Assembly (NCBI GenBank): GCA_963691655.1
Contig: OY829327.1
Location: 63,996,079-64,060,078, forward strand
Reading direction: 5' to 3'
DNA from: Toxonevra muliebris
Lineage: Eukaryota; Arthropoda; Insecta; Diptera; Pallopteridae
Length of the DNA stretch: 64,000 nt
Shown one piece after another: positions 33,593 to 45,806 of the stretch. How positions within the stretch are numbered: position 1 is the stretch's first letter; each line of letters begins with the position of its first letter. The translations under genes were made by a program, and so were the position numbers. The notes beneath the pieces were generated by a model. The model was not told where the DNA came from. It did no database searches and was given only the letters and a program-made list of their open reading frames with translations.

Positions 33593-34539
33593 AAAGGGCA
33601 TAGCCATGTCATATTTTCTTTAAAGACAGTATAATAGTTTTCTCAACGTTTCTCGTTTTAACGGCCATTTATTGAAAAAGAGGGATTAAAACCCCATTTT
33701 CAAGAGAACAGGTATGAGATGGAGGGAAAGTGAATACACAAAAATTGTTTATCTCTTTGTGCCTAACCATTTTGCTTCAGACATCAAATTCGTATCTGTT
33801 GAAATAAATAAATCTCCAAATTGTGGGTGAACTAGAGCAGATGGAGAAAAACTCAGTACGCAGTCGTAATTAGAGACCCTAAATGACTATAAAACCGTTG
33901 GAAAATCTCGCACGTAAGGCAAAAGTTGAAAATTTGTTCCACTGCGTAATGAATGTTGTATACCATAGCTCAACTAGGGTGGTATTTTGAGTTTTTATAA
34001 AAAAAAACTTGCAAACAAAAATGTTCAAAAAAATTCTGCGAAAATAGCAGATAGTTGATAGTTAATAGCTTTAATTGATTTTTTTACATGGCCTTATGGC
34101 ATTTCATATGAAATGCCAATTTCGGTTTTTAATTTTTTTGACCCCCGTCCACAAAAATCTGAAAAAATTGGAGTATGAGTATTCGGAAGAGACCTATTTA
34201 CATAAGAAAAATCAGAGAAGTAATCCTATTTTTAGTATGAAAAAATCGCATGTAAAAATTTCGCGATTTTTTTCATGGCGAATTTCGCGAAAAAATTCCA
34301 AATGTGTCTTCAAAACCAAAAAATCACTGTGAATTTTTTCAGATTTTTTTCTATGATTATTTAAGTTGAAAAGCGCGAAAAAAAAAATTTACAAAATCCG
34401 CCATTACTCATTAAAAATTGCAGATAATGGTATGAAAATTTAGTCAAATCATTCTTAAATCAAGTGCTTCAAAAGGGTCTATGCGAAATTTGATTAGGTT
34501 TGGGGGCATTTCTGACATGGAAACCCGGCTATGCCCTTT
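33593..34539. mobile_element. Insertion with GGGCATAGCC inverted ends inside gypsy
   Basis: The left end AAAGGGCATAGCCATGTCAT and the right end GACATGGAAACCCGGCTATG then CCCTTT are inverted (AAAGGGCATAGCC, then an imperfect ATGTCA). It interrupts the gypsy frame between TNKK and PFVPKFKIPY. It holds a copy of the three-copy repeat family at 33625-33944 and a GGCATTTCATATGAAATGCC palindrome near 34091. Superfamily unknown. Confidence 0.6.
33625..33944 (+). mobile_element. Three-copy repeat family, copy 3
   Basis: AATAGTTTTCTCAACG at the left, then CAAATTCGTATCTGTTGAAA, GAGCAGATGGAGAAAAACTC and CAGTCGTAATTAGAGACCCT. The right end is AAATTTGTTCCACTG, the inverse of CAGTGNAACAAAT at the other copies. 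Same orientation as 17215-17565. Confidence 0.6.
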
Positions 34540-34729
34540 GTGCCAAAGTTCAAAATACCGTATATTGTTCACAAAGTACTAGGAAACGATAGATATGTAC
34601 ATCATACGGGACATTGAAACTGTCAACTACTTCACCCAGCTACCTTACGACGGTAAAGTCGAAGCTAACAGGATGAGAAAATGGTTATTGAAACCTAACG
34701 AAGAGACAGTGCGCGTCGACGAAACAGTA
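34540..34729 (+). pseudogene. Ty3/gypsy integrase C-terminus
   Basis: Reads PFVPKFKIPYIVHKVLGNDR then YV, and by frame shift TVNYFTQLPYDGKVEANRMR and KWLLKPNEETVRVDETV. This is the usual gypsy chromodomain-proximal C-terminal motif (PYxVxKVLxNDRY). The last codons are cut by the TA-flanked insertion at 34730 and the sequence resumes after 35645. Confidence 0.78.
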
Positions 34730-35643
34730 GGGTAAAGTGGGGTGCCCCAAGTACGGGGCACAATGGACTTTACAAGGGGCACATTTGACAAAGGTTAATA
34801 AATTTGTCATTCGTCTATTCATATGTATAAAAATTTAAATATTTTTATATATCTCGAAATAACACTGAAACCTTAGCAGAGATTGACACAAATTTGTACA
34901 ATGATGCATTATTATTTTATTGCTATTATTTTATTTTTCTGTTCTGACTATTATTATTTGCTCTTTATTTAGCAAAATTTTCATTTAAAATTTCATTATG
35001 ACGGTCATAAGATAGGCATAGTCTGATTTCAAAATTACAAGTGGTTGTAGCACCTCCCATACAAACTACATGCTTTTTTGGATATGTATCTAGAACCATT
35101 TACGGTACAGTACTGAAATTTCGCGTAAGGATGTCGATTGACAAAACCATACTACAGGAAAAACTTGGGTTGGGTTAGAAAAGAGGTACAACTCCAAGAT
35201 TTAGTATGACGGACCTTAAATGTTGTCCTCTACTCCATATTTTTCGGAGGCTGATGTCGCCGTTTCATGTTCTAATATTGTATTGTAAATACGTAAATCT
35301 GCAATATAAGGGACATTTGATATTTGTTAAATATGCCGCTTTGGTAAAAGTCAAATGTGCCCCAAATGCTCTGGATGATTTTTTCTTCTTTTTCAATTTG
35401 TCTTGTTTTACAATTACACAGTTACAATTAATTTACAAAACGCTTACATACTAGTTGTCGAAAATTACTTTAGCGTAAGCAAATTTACAAAAACACGTAT
35501 TAATCCAAGAAGAGTTAAAGTAGAACCTTCAAAGTTCATAACGTTTCTTTAAATCAAATTTAGCTTTTTTCTGCATTTTAACTTCTTTGCTTTTACACTG
35601 AAAATGGCAAAATCAAATGTGCACCGGTGTCCCCAATTTACCC
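34730..35643. mobile_element. TA-flanked element with GGGTAAA ends
   Basis: Starts GGGTAAAGTGGGGTGCCCCA and ends GGTGTCCCCAATTTACCC, with TA on each side (34728-34729 and 35644-35645). Subterminal GGGGCACATTTGAC and its complement occur near both ends. A TA duplication suggests Tc1/mariner; there is no transposase. 914 bp. Confidence 0.72.
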
Positions 35644-35804
35644 TATGCTAACCCACAGGGGTATTCGTGCAATATTAATATTGTAACAACTTATACATAA
35701 ATACTTTGTAAATATTATATAAATTAGGGATTATCATTTGTAAACAATAAACGCTGTGAACTAGACATAAATACAACTCTGTAGAAATGAATATGTGCAA
35801 TGAC

Positions 35805-36376
35805 TAACGCTCGTATCTATACAGTTTTTCGCGGTATTATACAGTTTTTTAGACTCAAAAACCTCATACCGCTTTTTTTAACCAAAATATCGCGTTTATA
35901 CTAAGAAAAAAATATGAAATTTTTGAATGCTACGAAATTCAAATTTATCAATCGCAATGCAAAACGTCTGAGAGAGCAATGGCAACTCGTTGCGAGTTAC
36001 TTTTAATACAAGTGGAAACATTGAAGGCGATTCTGATCGTCAAATGTAACTTTAAATATCCATGCGTTGATTTTATTATTAGAAAATATAAGAGAGTTCA
36101 TTGAGATGAATCTTTTCCAGTACATAAAATAAAAATGATTTCTATAAATACCTCATAGCAAATCCGGAATCGGTTAGTCAAATTTCTTCAAAGCACAAGT
36201 TTAATACAACTACAGAAGGAGATATCAAAATGGAGAACGAAGACGATTCAGACAGTAAATTTTCATTAAAAAAAATTGATACCGCGAAATATAGTTTTTT
36301 TCAATTCGATTTACAGTTTTTTAAAATTTTTTGGTAGAATATACAGTTTTTGGTCCGAAAAAAGATACGAGCGTTA
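35805..36376. mobile_element. Short element with perfect 8-bp TSD
   Basis: Ends TAACGCTCGTATCTATACAG and AAAGATACGAGCGTTA, with GCAATGAC on both sides (35797-35804 and 36377-36384). It contains repeated TATACAGTTTTT motifs from both ends. 572 bp. 8-bp duplications fit hAT or P superfamilies; I prefer hAT. Confidence 0.82.
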
Positions 36377-36612
36377 GCAATGACCAATGCACCTCTGTAT
36401 AATGATTGTGTTTCTACCCTGTAATAAGGAAATAAAAAAAGAAGACCACTTTCTGTGAATATCGAAAAGGTGATAAACGTGTTCTCTTGCGTAATAATTT
36501 GTTTTCAATAAACTTCAGGTGTATTTCTTAAAAATGTTAGTTTATAATACCAAAAAAATACAATTATGAATTCAGTAAAATCCCGATTATCCGGACTCAT
36601 AACCCTCTACTG

Positions 36613-38699
36613 TAGCGATGTGCACTTCGACACATATGGGCAATAAACACATATGAGCTGATGCTATACTCATAAGGGCTAGACGAGGGGTAACGCTGTG
36701 CTAAGGGGAAGAGTAACTAGTATGAGGAAATATTTTTTCTTTATTTTAGAGAAAAATTTCTTTGAAAGAAAGAAGTTTTCATAAATTAAAGAAATATGTC
36801 TTCAATTTGTAGAAATTGCGTTTTTCAAATGAATAATATTTTATTTCAATATGAGAAATTGTATAAAATTTAGGTAAAATTTTCCTCAGTTTGAAGAATA
36901 ATTTTCTATAAATTGAAGTCAATTTACTAACTTTTTAGAAAAAAAATCCTCAATTTATGAAATATTTTCTACAATGTTGTTTTAATTAAAAGGCATAGAA
37001 ATCATGTTTTTTTACTTGTATTCATTTTTTATTTCATTTTTAATAAGTATTAAGGTTTACATTCATACGTATTTTTAAATACACTACAGGCGTCGTCGCC
37101 TTGAAATGATCAAAAGATCCTTATGACCATCAAAAAATTATAAATTGAAGCTTATTGAAATTTATTTCTTTCGAATATATTTTGTTTTTTTTTTCACAAT
37201 ATCTATACATTTTTTTTTCACAAAATATATCAACAGCCACAAACACAACCGCTTTGCTTGAAATAGAGACGCCGACTAAATAATTCAAAAGAAAAACAAA
37301 GCGTACGCTATTGTTTGCTAAGCCAAAAGAGTAAAGCTAGTTTTTTTTTGTATACCAAAATTTAGTATGGAGAACATTTTTGGTATATTCGTCTTTTTTT
37401 TACTATGCAACTAAATTTGTAAAAATGAAGAAATAATTTACTTCAAATTAAACACCATGGTTGCATGAAAGGAACACATTTTTCTTCATTTTGAGGAAAA
37501 TTTACTTAAACGAGAGAAATTTTCGTGGATTCAAATTGAGGAAACTTTTTCTTTGTTTTAGAGATAAGTATTTTTCTGGGTGTATGTATATGAATTTATT
37601 GATTTCGTCCCTGTAGAGAGTGTGAACGTGAATGCATAAGAAAACTTCGTACTTAGCTATACTTAACTCATGCTTTTTGGATTGATTTCATAACCCTAGT
37701 AATTGCGTTACCAGGAAAAGAAAGAATTTTTCAATTACCTTTGTATTGTGGAACTTTTTAATTATATTATTGAATGCATATTTAATTTTCCTGCTTGGTT
37801 GTTACTTTGAGAGATCGAAAAAAGAGAAGCAGCAAACGCACTGCTGCGTGCTGATCAGGGATGCCAACTCTATATTTGAGATCAAATTAATAATTAACAG
37901 AAAAAGTAAATAATTTTTTTGTTTACGATTACAACTTTTATGCATGTATGTAATGTATGCAAATACTTTTAACAAAATTAAAGAATAATAAAAATAAAAA
38001 ATTAAATAATACAAAAAATATATACTTTTCATATCTACAAATTGACAAAAAATTAAAATTTTCAGTCGCCCACTAAAACGATCTCACTCCCCAATTCCCT
38101 ACAACTAACTAAAATTGAAGTCGATTCCCAACAATTCGAGGAATTCCTTATAAGTTGGCATTCCTACTACCAATGCTCACATTTCTTCGGCGTTCTGGCA
38201 GTAGCCAGATATGTTTTATAAATTGAAAGCTGATTTATGTTTGTTAAAGGTAATATAAATGTGTAAATCGGACATATTTTGGTCGCTAAATTTAAAAGAA
38301 GAATGCGGGTTATTTTAATATAACCTGGTCACTCTGCTTCACAATTCTTTAGGCCAGTGGCAGTTGCAAGGGGCTAAATGGGGCTATTTCCCACTCCCCC
38401 GAAAATTTTTCAAATTCATAATTTAGTAATATTTGAAATACAAATTCTAAATATATGGAAAATTTTTAATGTTGCCCCAGAACATTTTTTTTGTATCCGC
38501 CACTGGTGTACTCTCTTCCTTATGTTAGTTTTTTGCACATATACATGCACATTTATGTGTGCTTTTGGCAAAATAACAACAATAATGTGTATGTGTACAC
38601 ACAATAAAACCACCACCGCTCGTCTTTAAATTTACACCCCGCTTCCGGCACCTTCTTACACACGACGTCGGTAGAGGGCAACAGAAGTGCACATCCCTA
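36613..38699. mobile_element. hAT-like element, 2.1 kb, perfect 8-bp TSD
   Basis: Ends TAGCGATGTGCACTTCGACA and AACAGAAGTGCACATCCCTA, with CTCTACTG on both sides (36605-36612 and 38700-38707). No transposase ORF was found despite the size. The interior is AT-rich with GAAAATTT repeats at 36720-37570 and a nested hAT at 37856. Confidence 0.85.
37856..38166. mobile_element. Short hAT element nested in a larger hAT
   Basis: Ends CAGGGATGCCAACTCTATAT and TATAAGTTGGCATTCCTA share termini with the element at 11662-12755 and carry the same ATTCCC subterminal motifs. Flanking octamers are only half matched, so the duplication has decayed or the copy was rearranged. Confidence 0.68.
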
Positions 38700-39437
38700 C
38701 TCTACTGCATAACGATGCCTTATTTCATAAAATTTTTGATTTCATAACGTCATTTTCAAAGTAAAAGGGCAAAGCAGCCTATTATGAAAAGATGTGATTT
38801 GCTACGTCAAATGTTAAAAAGTTGTTTTCAGCCAATAGTTTTAATTTCATGGTATTTCCTAGCATACATCTCTGTTTGCTCGTATTTTTTTATGAAGTAT
38901 CTTCTTGTCCAAATGATGTGTTTTTCTTTGATTTGACTCTGAAATTGATTATCCGAATTTTCGATAAACCCGAATACCCCTGGTTTTAATTGATCCAAAT
39001 TATCGGGATTTTACTTTAATTAAATTTAGAATTTAATGGTATGGTAGAGGATATGGAATTAAATTTTATTTTATCATCTATATTCAGTTTCTTTTCTGGA
39101 AAAAAATTCTACATTTTTTCTTCCCTCTTTGTCAGTGCTGATTTTTTCCCTTCTATTCTCAAAAACAACGTTGACCACAAAAACAAATACTGTTCTATTC
39201 TAAAAATGTTGACTGTAAAAGTATTAAAAATGCAGTGAAATACTTTATGAAAGAAATAAATGAACTGAGGAAAATATTTTATGTTTTATTTTAGTCATAC
39301 CTTAAAATAAGAAGCATTTTGAACTTTATACATTTGTACTTAAAATACAAATATTTCTTTTACTTGAAAATATTTTTATCATAAGTGCCACTGTAGTACT
39401 AAAAAAGCGAGGGGGGTTTTAACAAATGCATACTCAA

Positions 39438-39731
39438 CAGTGTGGCCAACTTTTGTTTTTCAAAATCCGATAAAATGAAGAATAAGACGCGTATTTTCTT
39501 AAAAAAAGCGTTAAATTTTTTTCCTTATATAAATGCAAGAAAACTCAATACATTTAAACTTTTTCACTAATATAGGAACACATCTGATACTTCTAGTCAA
39601 TAAAAATTTCTTCGGCTTTTGAAGATATTTTAAATTGAAAAAACGCACTGAGCGCTAAATCACTTTTTTCCGAGTTTTAATTTTCAAAAAGCACTAAAAT
39701 TAGCCGGAAAAGCGCTGAGTTGGCCACACTA
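39438..39731. mobile_element. Short hAT element (CAGTGTGGCCAAC ends)
   Basis: Left CAGTGTGGCCAACTTTTGTT, right CGCTGAGTTGGCCACACTA. Flanks ATACTCAA and TTAGTCAA match 6 of 8. AAGCGNTAAAT motifs recur inside. Separated left and right halves of the same family lie at 62701 and 61990-62135. Confidence 0.75.
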
Positions 39732-39784
39732 TTAGTCAATCAATAAATATTTGTATTTAAAATGTCAAATTTGACGAGAACTGA

Positions 39785-39965
39785 TGGGCAGCGCCCTCTA
39801 TCAATTTATAATCCATACGCTATTTTGATAGAGGTCACTGCCCATCATTTATATGTATACACATATGTATACTCAATTAATAGATGGCGCTGCGTATCAT
39901 CGTTTTTGCTTGAAATGTTAAATTTGACGAGAAACTGATGGGCAGCGCCCTCTATCAATTGAGAA
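39785..39965. repeat. ATGGGCAGCGCCCTCTATCAA inverted/direct repeats
   Basis: GATGGGCAGCGCCCTCTATC occurs at 39784 and 39938. An inverted version, TTGATAGAGGTCACTGCCCA, ends near 39854, and a decayed version (AGATGGCGCTGCGTATCATC) lies near 39882. The same units recur at 42740-42880 and 62172-62286. They look like ends of a tiny MITE. Confidence 0.65.
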
Positions 39966-40029
39966 TTCATACGCTATTTTTCGTGGTAAAAAAATTTTCC
40001 AGTAAATATATAGAAATTGTCTTATAGAT

Positions 40030-40476
40030 CAGTGGTTCTCAACTGGTGGGGCGCGCCCTCCTAGGGGGGCGTAGATAGATTTGAAGGGAGGCGCGGAGAT
40101 ATTTCAATAAACATAAACTTTGACATTAAGAATAACTTCAGAGAATGCATCTTGATTCGATTTGTTAATTAATTGGTTAGTTTTTGCTAGCGATATTCCA
40201 ACTACCACCTCACTAAAACTTCACCATCCTAGTTTTCCTCACGAGAAACTATTCAACTACTAGATAAGTTTACTAGTTTAGTTTATCCTTAACACAGACT
40301 AACCAGAGTCTCCTCCAAACTAAACAGCAACTAGATATTTTCCCAGGCAGGTATGATTTAATTTATAAATAATAAACTAGTACAAAACATGTTATGTAAA
40401 AATCAAAGTGGGGAGACGCGGGCTTGGCACTAATTCAAAAAGGGGGGCGCAGGACGAAAACCGTTGAGAACCGCTG
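40030..40476. mobile_element. hAT MITE with perfect 8-bp TSD
   Basis: Ends CAGTGGTTCTCAACTGGTGG and AAAACCGTTGAGAACCGCTG. TTATAGAT lies at 40022-40029 and 40477-40484. The CAGTGGTTCTCAAC terminus is the classic SPIN/BuT-type hAT end. GGGGGGCGC and GGCGCGCCC motifs lie inside both ends. 447 bp, no ORF. Confidence 0.92.
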
Positions 40477-40489
40477 TTATAGATATTTG

Positions 40490-42300
40490 AAATGTCTTAC
40501 GATAATTTTTGGGCATATATCTACTAGATAGCATATTGTAATACTGTCGCAATATCTACACAATATTCTCAGAAAGACTTTTTATAGATATCTTGACGAA
40601 AATTTCTAAAAGATATTTCAAGAAAGAATAAAAAAGAACTTCAAGATATCAACTTTAACATAAGCAAGTGCTCTTTTGAATACAATTTGTTTAACACGAA
40701 GAATTTTTGACTTTTGATTCTAGTTACTAAGCATACCCCTTAAAACATGTTATTTATTATTTAAAAATGTTTAAATGATAATTTTTCTTGGCATCGCTGC
40801 CACCAACGTCACCAGAGAAGGGTTGTCGAATTTACCAATTTGTGTTTCCATGATTTCAGCCTGGAATAGTTCCACCCCTTTATTCTTGTAAAAGCAACCT
40901 CACAAAGTCAAAGTTCAAATTCGAGTTCGGCGGTCCCAATTTACTCTACACTACATATTAAATTGGCAGATCGATGGAAAAACCAAATTTTGTGGCACAA
41001 TTAATCAATTCAGCCATTCCAAATTGAAAGTACTGAAAGCCACATACATCAAAAAACACAAAAAATATATATTTAGGGCCTTTCTAAATTATGAGTATAA
41101 ATATTTTTTTAAATACCTTCTAATGTTAACAAAGCAGCTGAAGAATTGTTCATCACCTGAGTATGGGGCATAAGGCCCGTAGTAGTAGTAGTGTAATTTT
41201 TTGTTTCTTTGATTCCCGCTCTGAGATGAAATTAGGATTAAAGCCAGTTAATTATCTTGTGATCGTCTTATGAAGGGCAAGGGTGGTAATGTAGAGCCAC
41301 TGTCTGCGGTACCATGCAAAAAATGAGATTTTATTCCATATGCCAATTCGCTTTTCATAATATCAGCATAAGCATATAAATCGGTGGGCCTGCAGTTTCC
41401 TCACTGCTTCTAAAAATGTATCTGCCAATTGTAACAACAATTTGTAGAACTCAAAATTTTTTGTAAATATTGTACATAGTCCAGTAGCTAGCGGTGAAAT
41501 TTATGTGTTTAAGTCATAAAAGAAGCGCTATATGAAAGTTTGTCCATTATAGAACTCAAAAATAGTAATTTCGCATGGCAGAATATTATCTTCGGGTTCT
41601 AAAAACGTCAAACTTTAATATGACGCTGTTTTTGTGATTTAAACTGATGACTTATTAATTTCCCCAGTACCTCCCGCTCTATTATCCGCTTCATCCAAAA
41701 TGCTGAATTGTAATACTTCCTAAGTTTTCAAGGGCTCCGCATGAAGCCTTATGGGTCAATGGATTTCCTTTTTGAGTCGCATTTTCCAATGTTTGTCGGA
41801 TGTAGGAAGAACTAGCTACCCCGATTGATTTTCTTTTGATATCGGACATAAGGTTTTTTAGTTCGACAACTACAAAGGTTTTCGATTCATTTCTCAATAA
41901 AAACGTTAAACACCTTAATCGAGAAGAAACCAGAATAACGTATTATTTTTAAAGTTTTACGGATTATCAACGCGGGAGATGCACAAAAGAAAGAAATTCT
42001 GTGAGTAAGTATTATAAGTATTAAGTATTGATTTTCTGTATTTTTTAAGAGGTGCAACGATGTATACGACAAGCAATATTGAAATGAAAGTTCTTATGCG
42101 GTTTTGCAGCTGCAGGAAAGCATTGATGTATTCCATTTTAGTATTCAGCACCTATTCTTTCATAAAAATACCTTTACTTATTGGTGGTACCGACACTTTC
42201 ATGAAAGGAACTTCAAATATTTAAATATTTGGTTGCAAGTCCAATATTTTATTTTCTTCGTAGTCTTCCAAATGAAAATGAGTGCAGCAAATCGTTATGT
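40490..42300. other. No recognised feature
   Basis: AT-rich spacer. A CTTGGCATCGCTGCCACCAA patch near 40793 resembles a hAT terminus but has no partner. The minus ORF at 41691-41897 is unrecognised. Confidence 0.35.
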
Positions 42301-42306
42301 TTTTTA

Positions 42307-42392
42307 GTGCCTGGTTATATTGGTGCTTGACGAACATAAAACATTTCTCCCGTGGTTACATTCAGCCCGTTGCAGAGTTCCTTTTTGACAAA
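42307..42392 (-). mobile_element. Harbinger-type MITE, end fragment
   Basis: TGCCTGGTTATATTGGTGCT after TTA (42304-42306), followed by CCCGTGGTTACATTCAGCCC, matches one end of the 23548-23863 copy. The other end is missing. Confidence 0.65.
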
Positions 42393-42739
42393 TTTTCCCG
42401 GGGATTTAATTTCGGGAATATTTAGAATAGGGCTGATTATCTTTAATTGTCTCAAATTAAAAAATTCACAGCAAAACCATATTTGGAATTTTTAGAATTT
42501 TTTTTCTTTATTTCGACTTTTTTTTGACAAAAAATCTTCACCCGCTTTTTTTTTAATAATATGTAATTTTTGAAAGATGCGAAATCGGTTGTCTCGCTTA
42601 GATAATTATATGTCTGGACTGTAATGTTTGCGTTTGGATATTCATTGTACTCACAATATTACATAATGTATTTAGCAAACGTCTTTTAAACATTCTAACA
42701 GAGATGTCGCTTACTGTACATCCAAAAGACACCGCTAGA

Positions 42740-42885
42740 TATTTTTTCGCCAGGCATCATTTATGTGTATACACATATGCATACTAAATTCATGCCCATT
42801 ATCTAAAAGTCTTTGTTTGAAATGTTAAACTTGAAGATAAACTGATGGGCTGCGTCCTCTATCAATAGAGAATTCATACGATTTT
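42740..42885. repeat. GGGCAGCGCC-type repeat, second locus
   Basis: CATCATTTATGTGTATACAC, TTGAAATGTTAAACTTGAAG and CTGATGGGCTGCGTCCTCTA repeat the arrangement of 39845-39960 with substitutions. Confidence 0.55.
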
Positions 42886-43099
42886 TTCTGCGCTACACTT
42901 ATATTAGAGTGGTTCTTAGGTATATGGGGGACATTTTTTTATATATTGTTTTACTCTACAAATAGTCCAGTCGGTACAGTAAAATATCGACCAAAAGTTC
43001 ATAATAATTGTTATCTGAGATTTTTTTTTCAGTAATTGTTATTATTATTTCCTTGGTTTACATATATACATATGTTTAATACTCAATATATAAAAAAAC

Positions 43100-44330
43100 T
43101 TAATATACAAATAAACCGCTCCTAATTGGAGCATAGGGCGGCAACAAGTCCTCTCCACTGTCCTCTGTTCTGTGCTATTCGTCGAATTTCTCGCCATGAG
43201 CCTATAGCTGCACATTCTGCGTGCACGGTCCTTGTCCAAGTATTTCGCGGTCTTCCCCTGCGACGAGTACCCTGAGGGTTCCATTCAAAAGCCATTTTAG
43301 CTAAATCGCTGTCATCTTTGCGTAAGGTGTGGCCAATCCAACTCCATTTTCTTTTCCGTATCTCTATTTGTGTTGGCAAGCTGTTGGTGAGAGAAAGGAG
43401 ATCATCATTGCTGATTGTGTGGGGCCAGAAAATTTGACACACCGTGCGCAGACACTTGTTGACAAAAACTTGTATTTTGCTGCAGATGTTGTCTGACACT
43501 TTCCATGTCTCAGCGCCATACAGGAGAATAGGTTTTATGCTGGTGTTAAAGATGCGTGAGTGCCAAATGTTGCTAAGCTTGTAGCAAGCCGTGCGCGCTT
43601 TGCATATTCGCGCTGCCACGTCAGCACCTGCTCCCCATCTTGTGTGATGATGCTACCAAGATAGCAAAATTTCGTCACGTCTTCAATGGTAACAGGGGCA
43701 TCGTCGATGTTGACTGTGAGCGGTTCCTGGTTCAATGTTTCTAGTCGCATGAGTTTGGTTTAGCTGCATTAATTTTGAGTCCGGTTTTGTTCGCAGTTTC
43801 AACGAGTGCTTCGAGTTTTTTCCTTATATCCGATAGAGAATGCGACATGAAGCATAAATCATCCGCATAGTCAAGTTTCTGAAATGGTCTCCACTGGATT
43901 CCATCTGGAGCGATCCTGTTTGTGTTGTTAGGACGCTGTCAAGAACTGTGATGAAAGCAGCGGCGGCAGCACACAGCCCTGACGTACCCCTTTGTTGATG
44001 TTGAAGGTTTCGCTATTTTTTCCCTTAAAACGAACTCTGCAGTTCGCATTTCTATATAGCTCTTGTATAAGTTGAACTATCTTGTCAGGAACTCCATAGG
44101 CCCTCAAGGTAGCCCAGATTGCGGTTCTATTAATTTTATCGAAAGCGCGTTAAAAGTCAATGAACAGCAAAAATAAGGGTGAATGCCATTCTGCAGACTG
44201 CTCAATGATGATGCGTAGCGTGTTTGTATGATCGATACATGATCGTTGCGGTCTGAAACCGTTCTGTTCAGTTCTCAGCTGACTGTTGAAGAAAGAGGTA
44301 ATTGTTAGTGGGGGTATTATAGATGGAAAA
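43100..44330 (-). pseudogene. RTE-type LINE, RT palm to C-terminus, 5'-truncated
   Basis: The minus strand reads, with several frame breaks, TEQNGFRPQRSCIDHTNTLR, then AFDKINRTAIWATLRAYGVP, QLIQELYRNANCRVRFKGKN and NINKGVRQGCVL (RT motifs before the YADD region, which is degraded). Then TKFCYLGSIITQDGE, MAARICKARTACYKL, TSIKPILLYGAETWKVSD, RKWSWIGHTLRKDD and NPQGTRRRGRPRNTWTRTV. The GAETW and R-W-x-GH-x-LR motifs are typical of RTE/CR1-like C-termini. It ends at about 43120, followed by a TATA-rich tail. The endonuclease half is missing. Confidence 0.85.
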
Positions 44331-45806
44331 ACCAATATATATAAAATAATAAAAATAATAATTTAAATAAATAAGCAGCATATTACATACATACATATCA
44401 CATTTTTTGAAGCCGAGGAGGCACGTTTAAGTACAAATATTTTTGTCTGAAACTTTTACAGCATAAAGGAACAAAATTAGTGGGCGTATGGAAAAATATT
44501 CCAAACTTAAAAATTAAGGACCACTCTAACTGATATATATATTTCACTATGTTCAAAGCTGAATAACTTCGGCATGAATCCAGAGAAATCCATCTGGGGT
44601 GCGATTCTGTAACTCGTTAGCGACAATTTTCGGATCGCTAAGTGAAGTTAACGACAATATTAACGATACTACGAATCTGTAACAAATTTATAGCGAAATT
44701 TGTTGCAAATTTTGACATTTCGTTTACGATAATTGTCGTTAACTTTGTGATGAAAAATTTGGTGTCGTTAAGCTTTGCGCCAATAATCGAAACACATTTA
44801 TAGTGAAATTTAGAAGCGATTTTGAGAAACATTTAAGGTAAATTGCTTAATTAATTAAGAAACAAGCAAATTTCATTAAAATTTTTTTTTTTTTCTACTC
44901 CAGAAGATGGCATTTAATTATTTGGCGTACGACATAATCACAAGAGAAAATGACAACGTTGTGGTGGATCAGGCAAAATTACGTCTTTTGAAGTTATATA
45001 TAAACAGGCTTAATGAACAAATGTAGTCATCACAACAACAATGTATATAGAGACGGGCAAATCAGACGGCCGTTTCGGAATCCGCCACAATTCCTCATCA
45101 GTGATCTTTACGTCTTGTTGATGACCCTTTCCATTTGGATGATTAGAAGCTTAAAAAGATGTACCGCATTACTCTCGACCTTGTACAAAATGTTATTAGC
45201 GAAATCATGGAGGAACTAAAAGGACACCGAATTACTGCATTATTTGCGGAAAAGTAAGTAAAAATTTGTAGAAAACTAGCTAACATGGCAAACTTTGTTA
45301 TGCCCAATTTATGTTATTCGTTTTTAATCCAAACTCACCCAGAATAAAACGTATGAAAAAGTCCGAAATAACGTAAATTAAACTTTGGCTGTGATCTATA
45401 AATTGGTTTCTTAAATAGGGCATGTGTCCATATGAACACGTTAGGAAAATTTTAGGTTAATGAAAAAAAAGGTTTTTTTCTATGTATAGCCAACATATAT
45501 TCTGAATATGAATTAAATCGGGCCATAAATAAAACTTATCAAAATATCTTGGCTTCAGCGCCACCTACAGGGTCCATTTTTTGCAAAAATATTTTTTTGA
45601 ATGTGATTAATATATATACTAAATATGAGCTAAATCGGACCACAAATACAATTTATCGTAATATCTCGACGTCAGCGCCACCTAGTGAGTCCAACAAAGA
45701 AATAAACCAACCTTAACAATAAATAAGTATATGATGTGAAAATGGCTTTGATACTTTCTATGGTTTAGGCGTGTTGATATTACATACATACACACAATCA
45801 ATTTTA

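Larger units (their letters stand above)
36573..39016. mobile_element. Pogo-like shell split by a hAT element
   Basis: The left end CAGTAAAATCCCGATTATCC and the right end ATTATCGGGATTTTACTT are inverted (AGTAAAATCCCGAT). The right flank is TA; the left flank has decayed. Interior sequence survives at 36593-36604 and 38708-39000. It resembles the CAGTAGAATCGCGATAATTC family by its ends but not its interior. Confidence 0.6.

Noticed and set aside
44372..44430. RTE microsatellite tail or target duplication at the 5' side
   Set aside because: AT repeats there are not matched at the 3' side, so no duplication can be supported.
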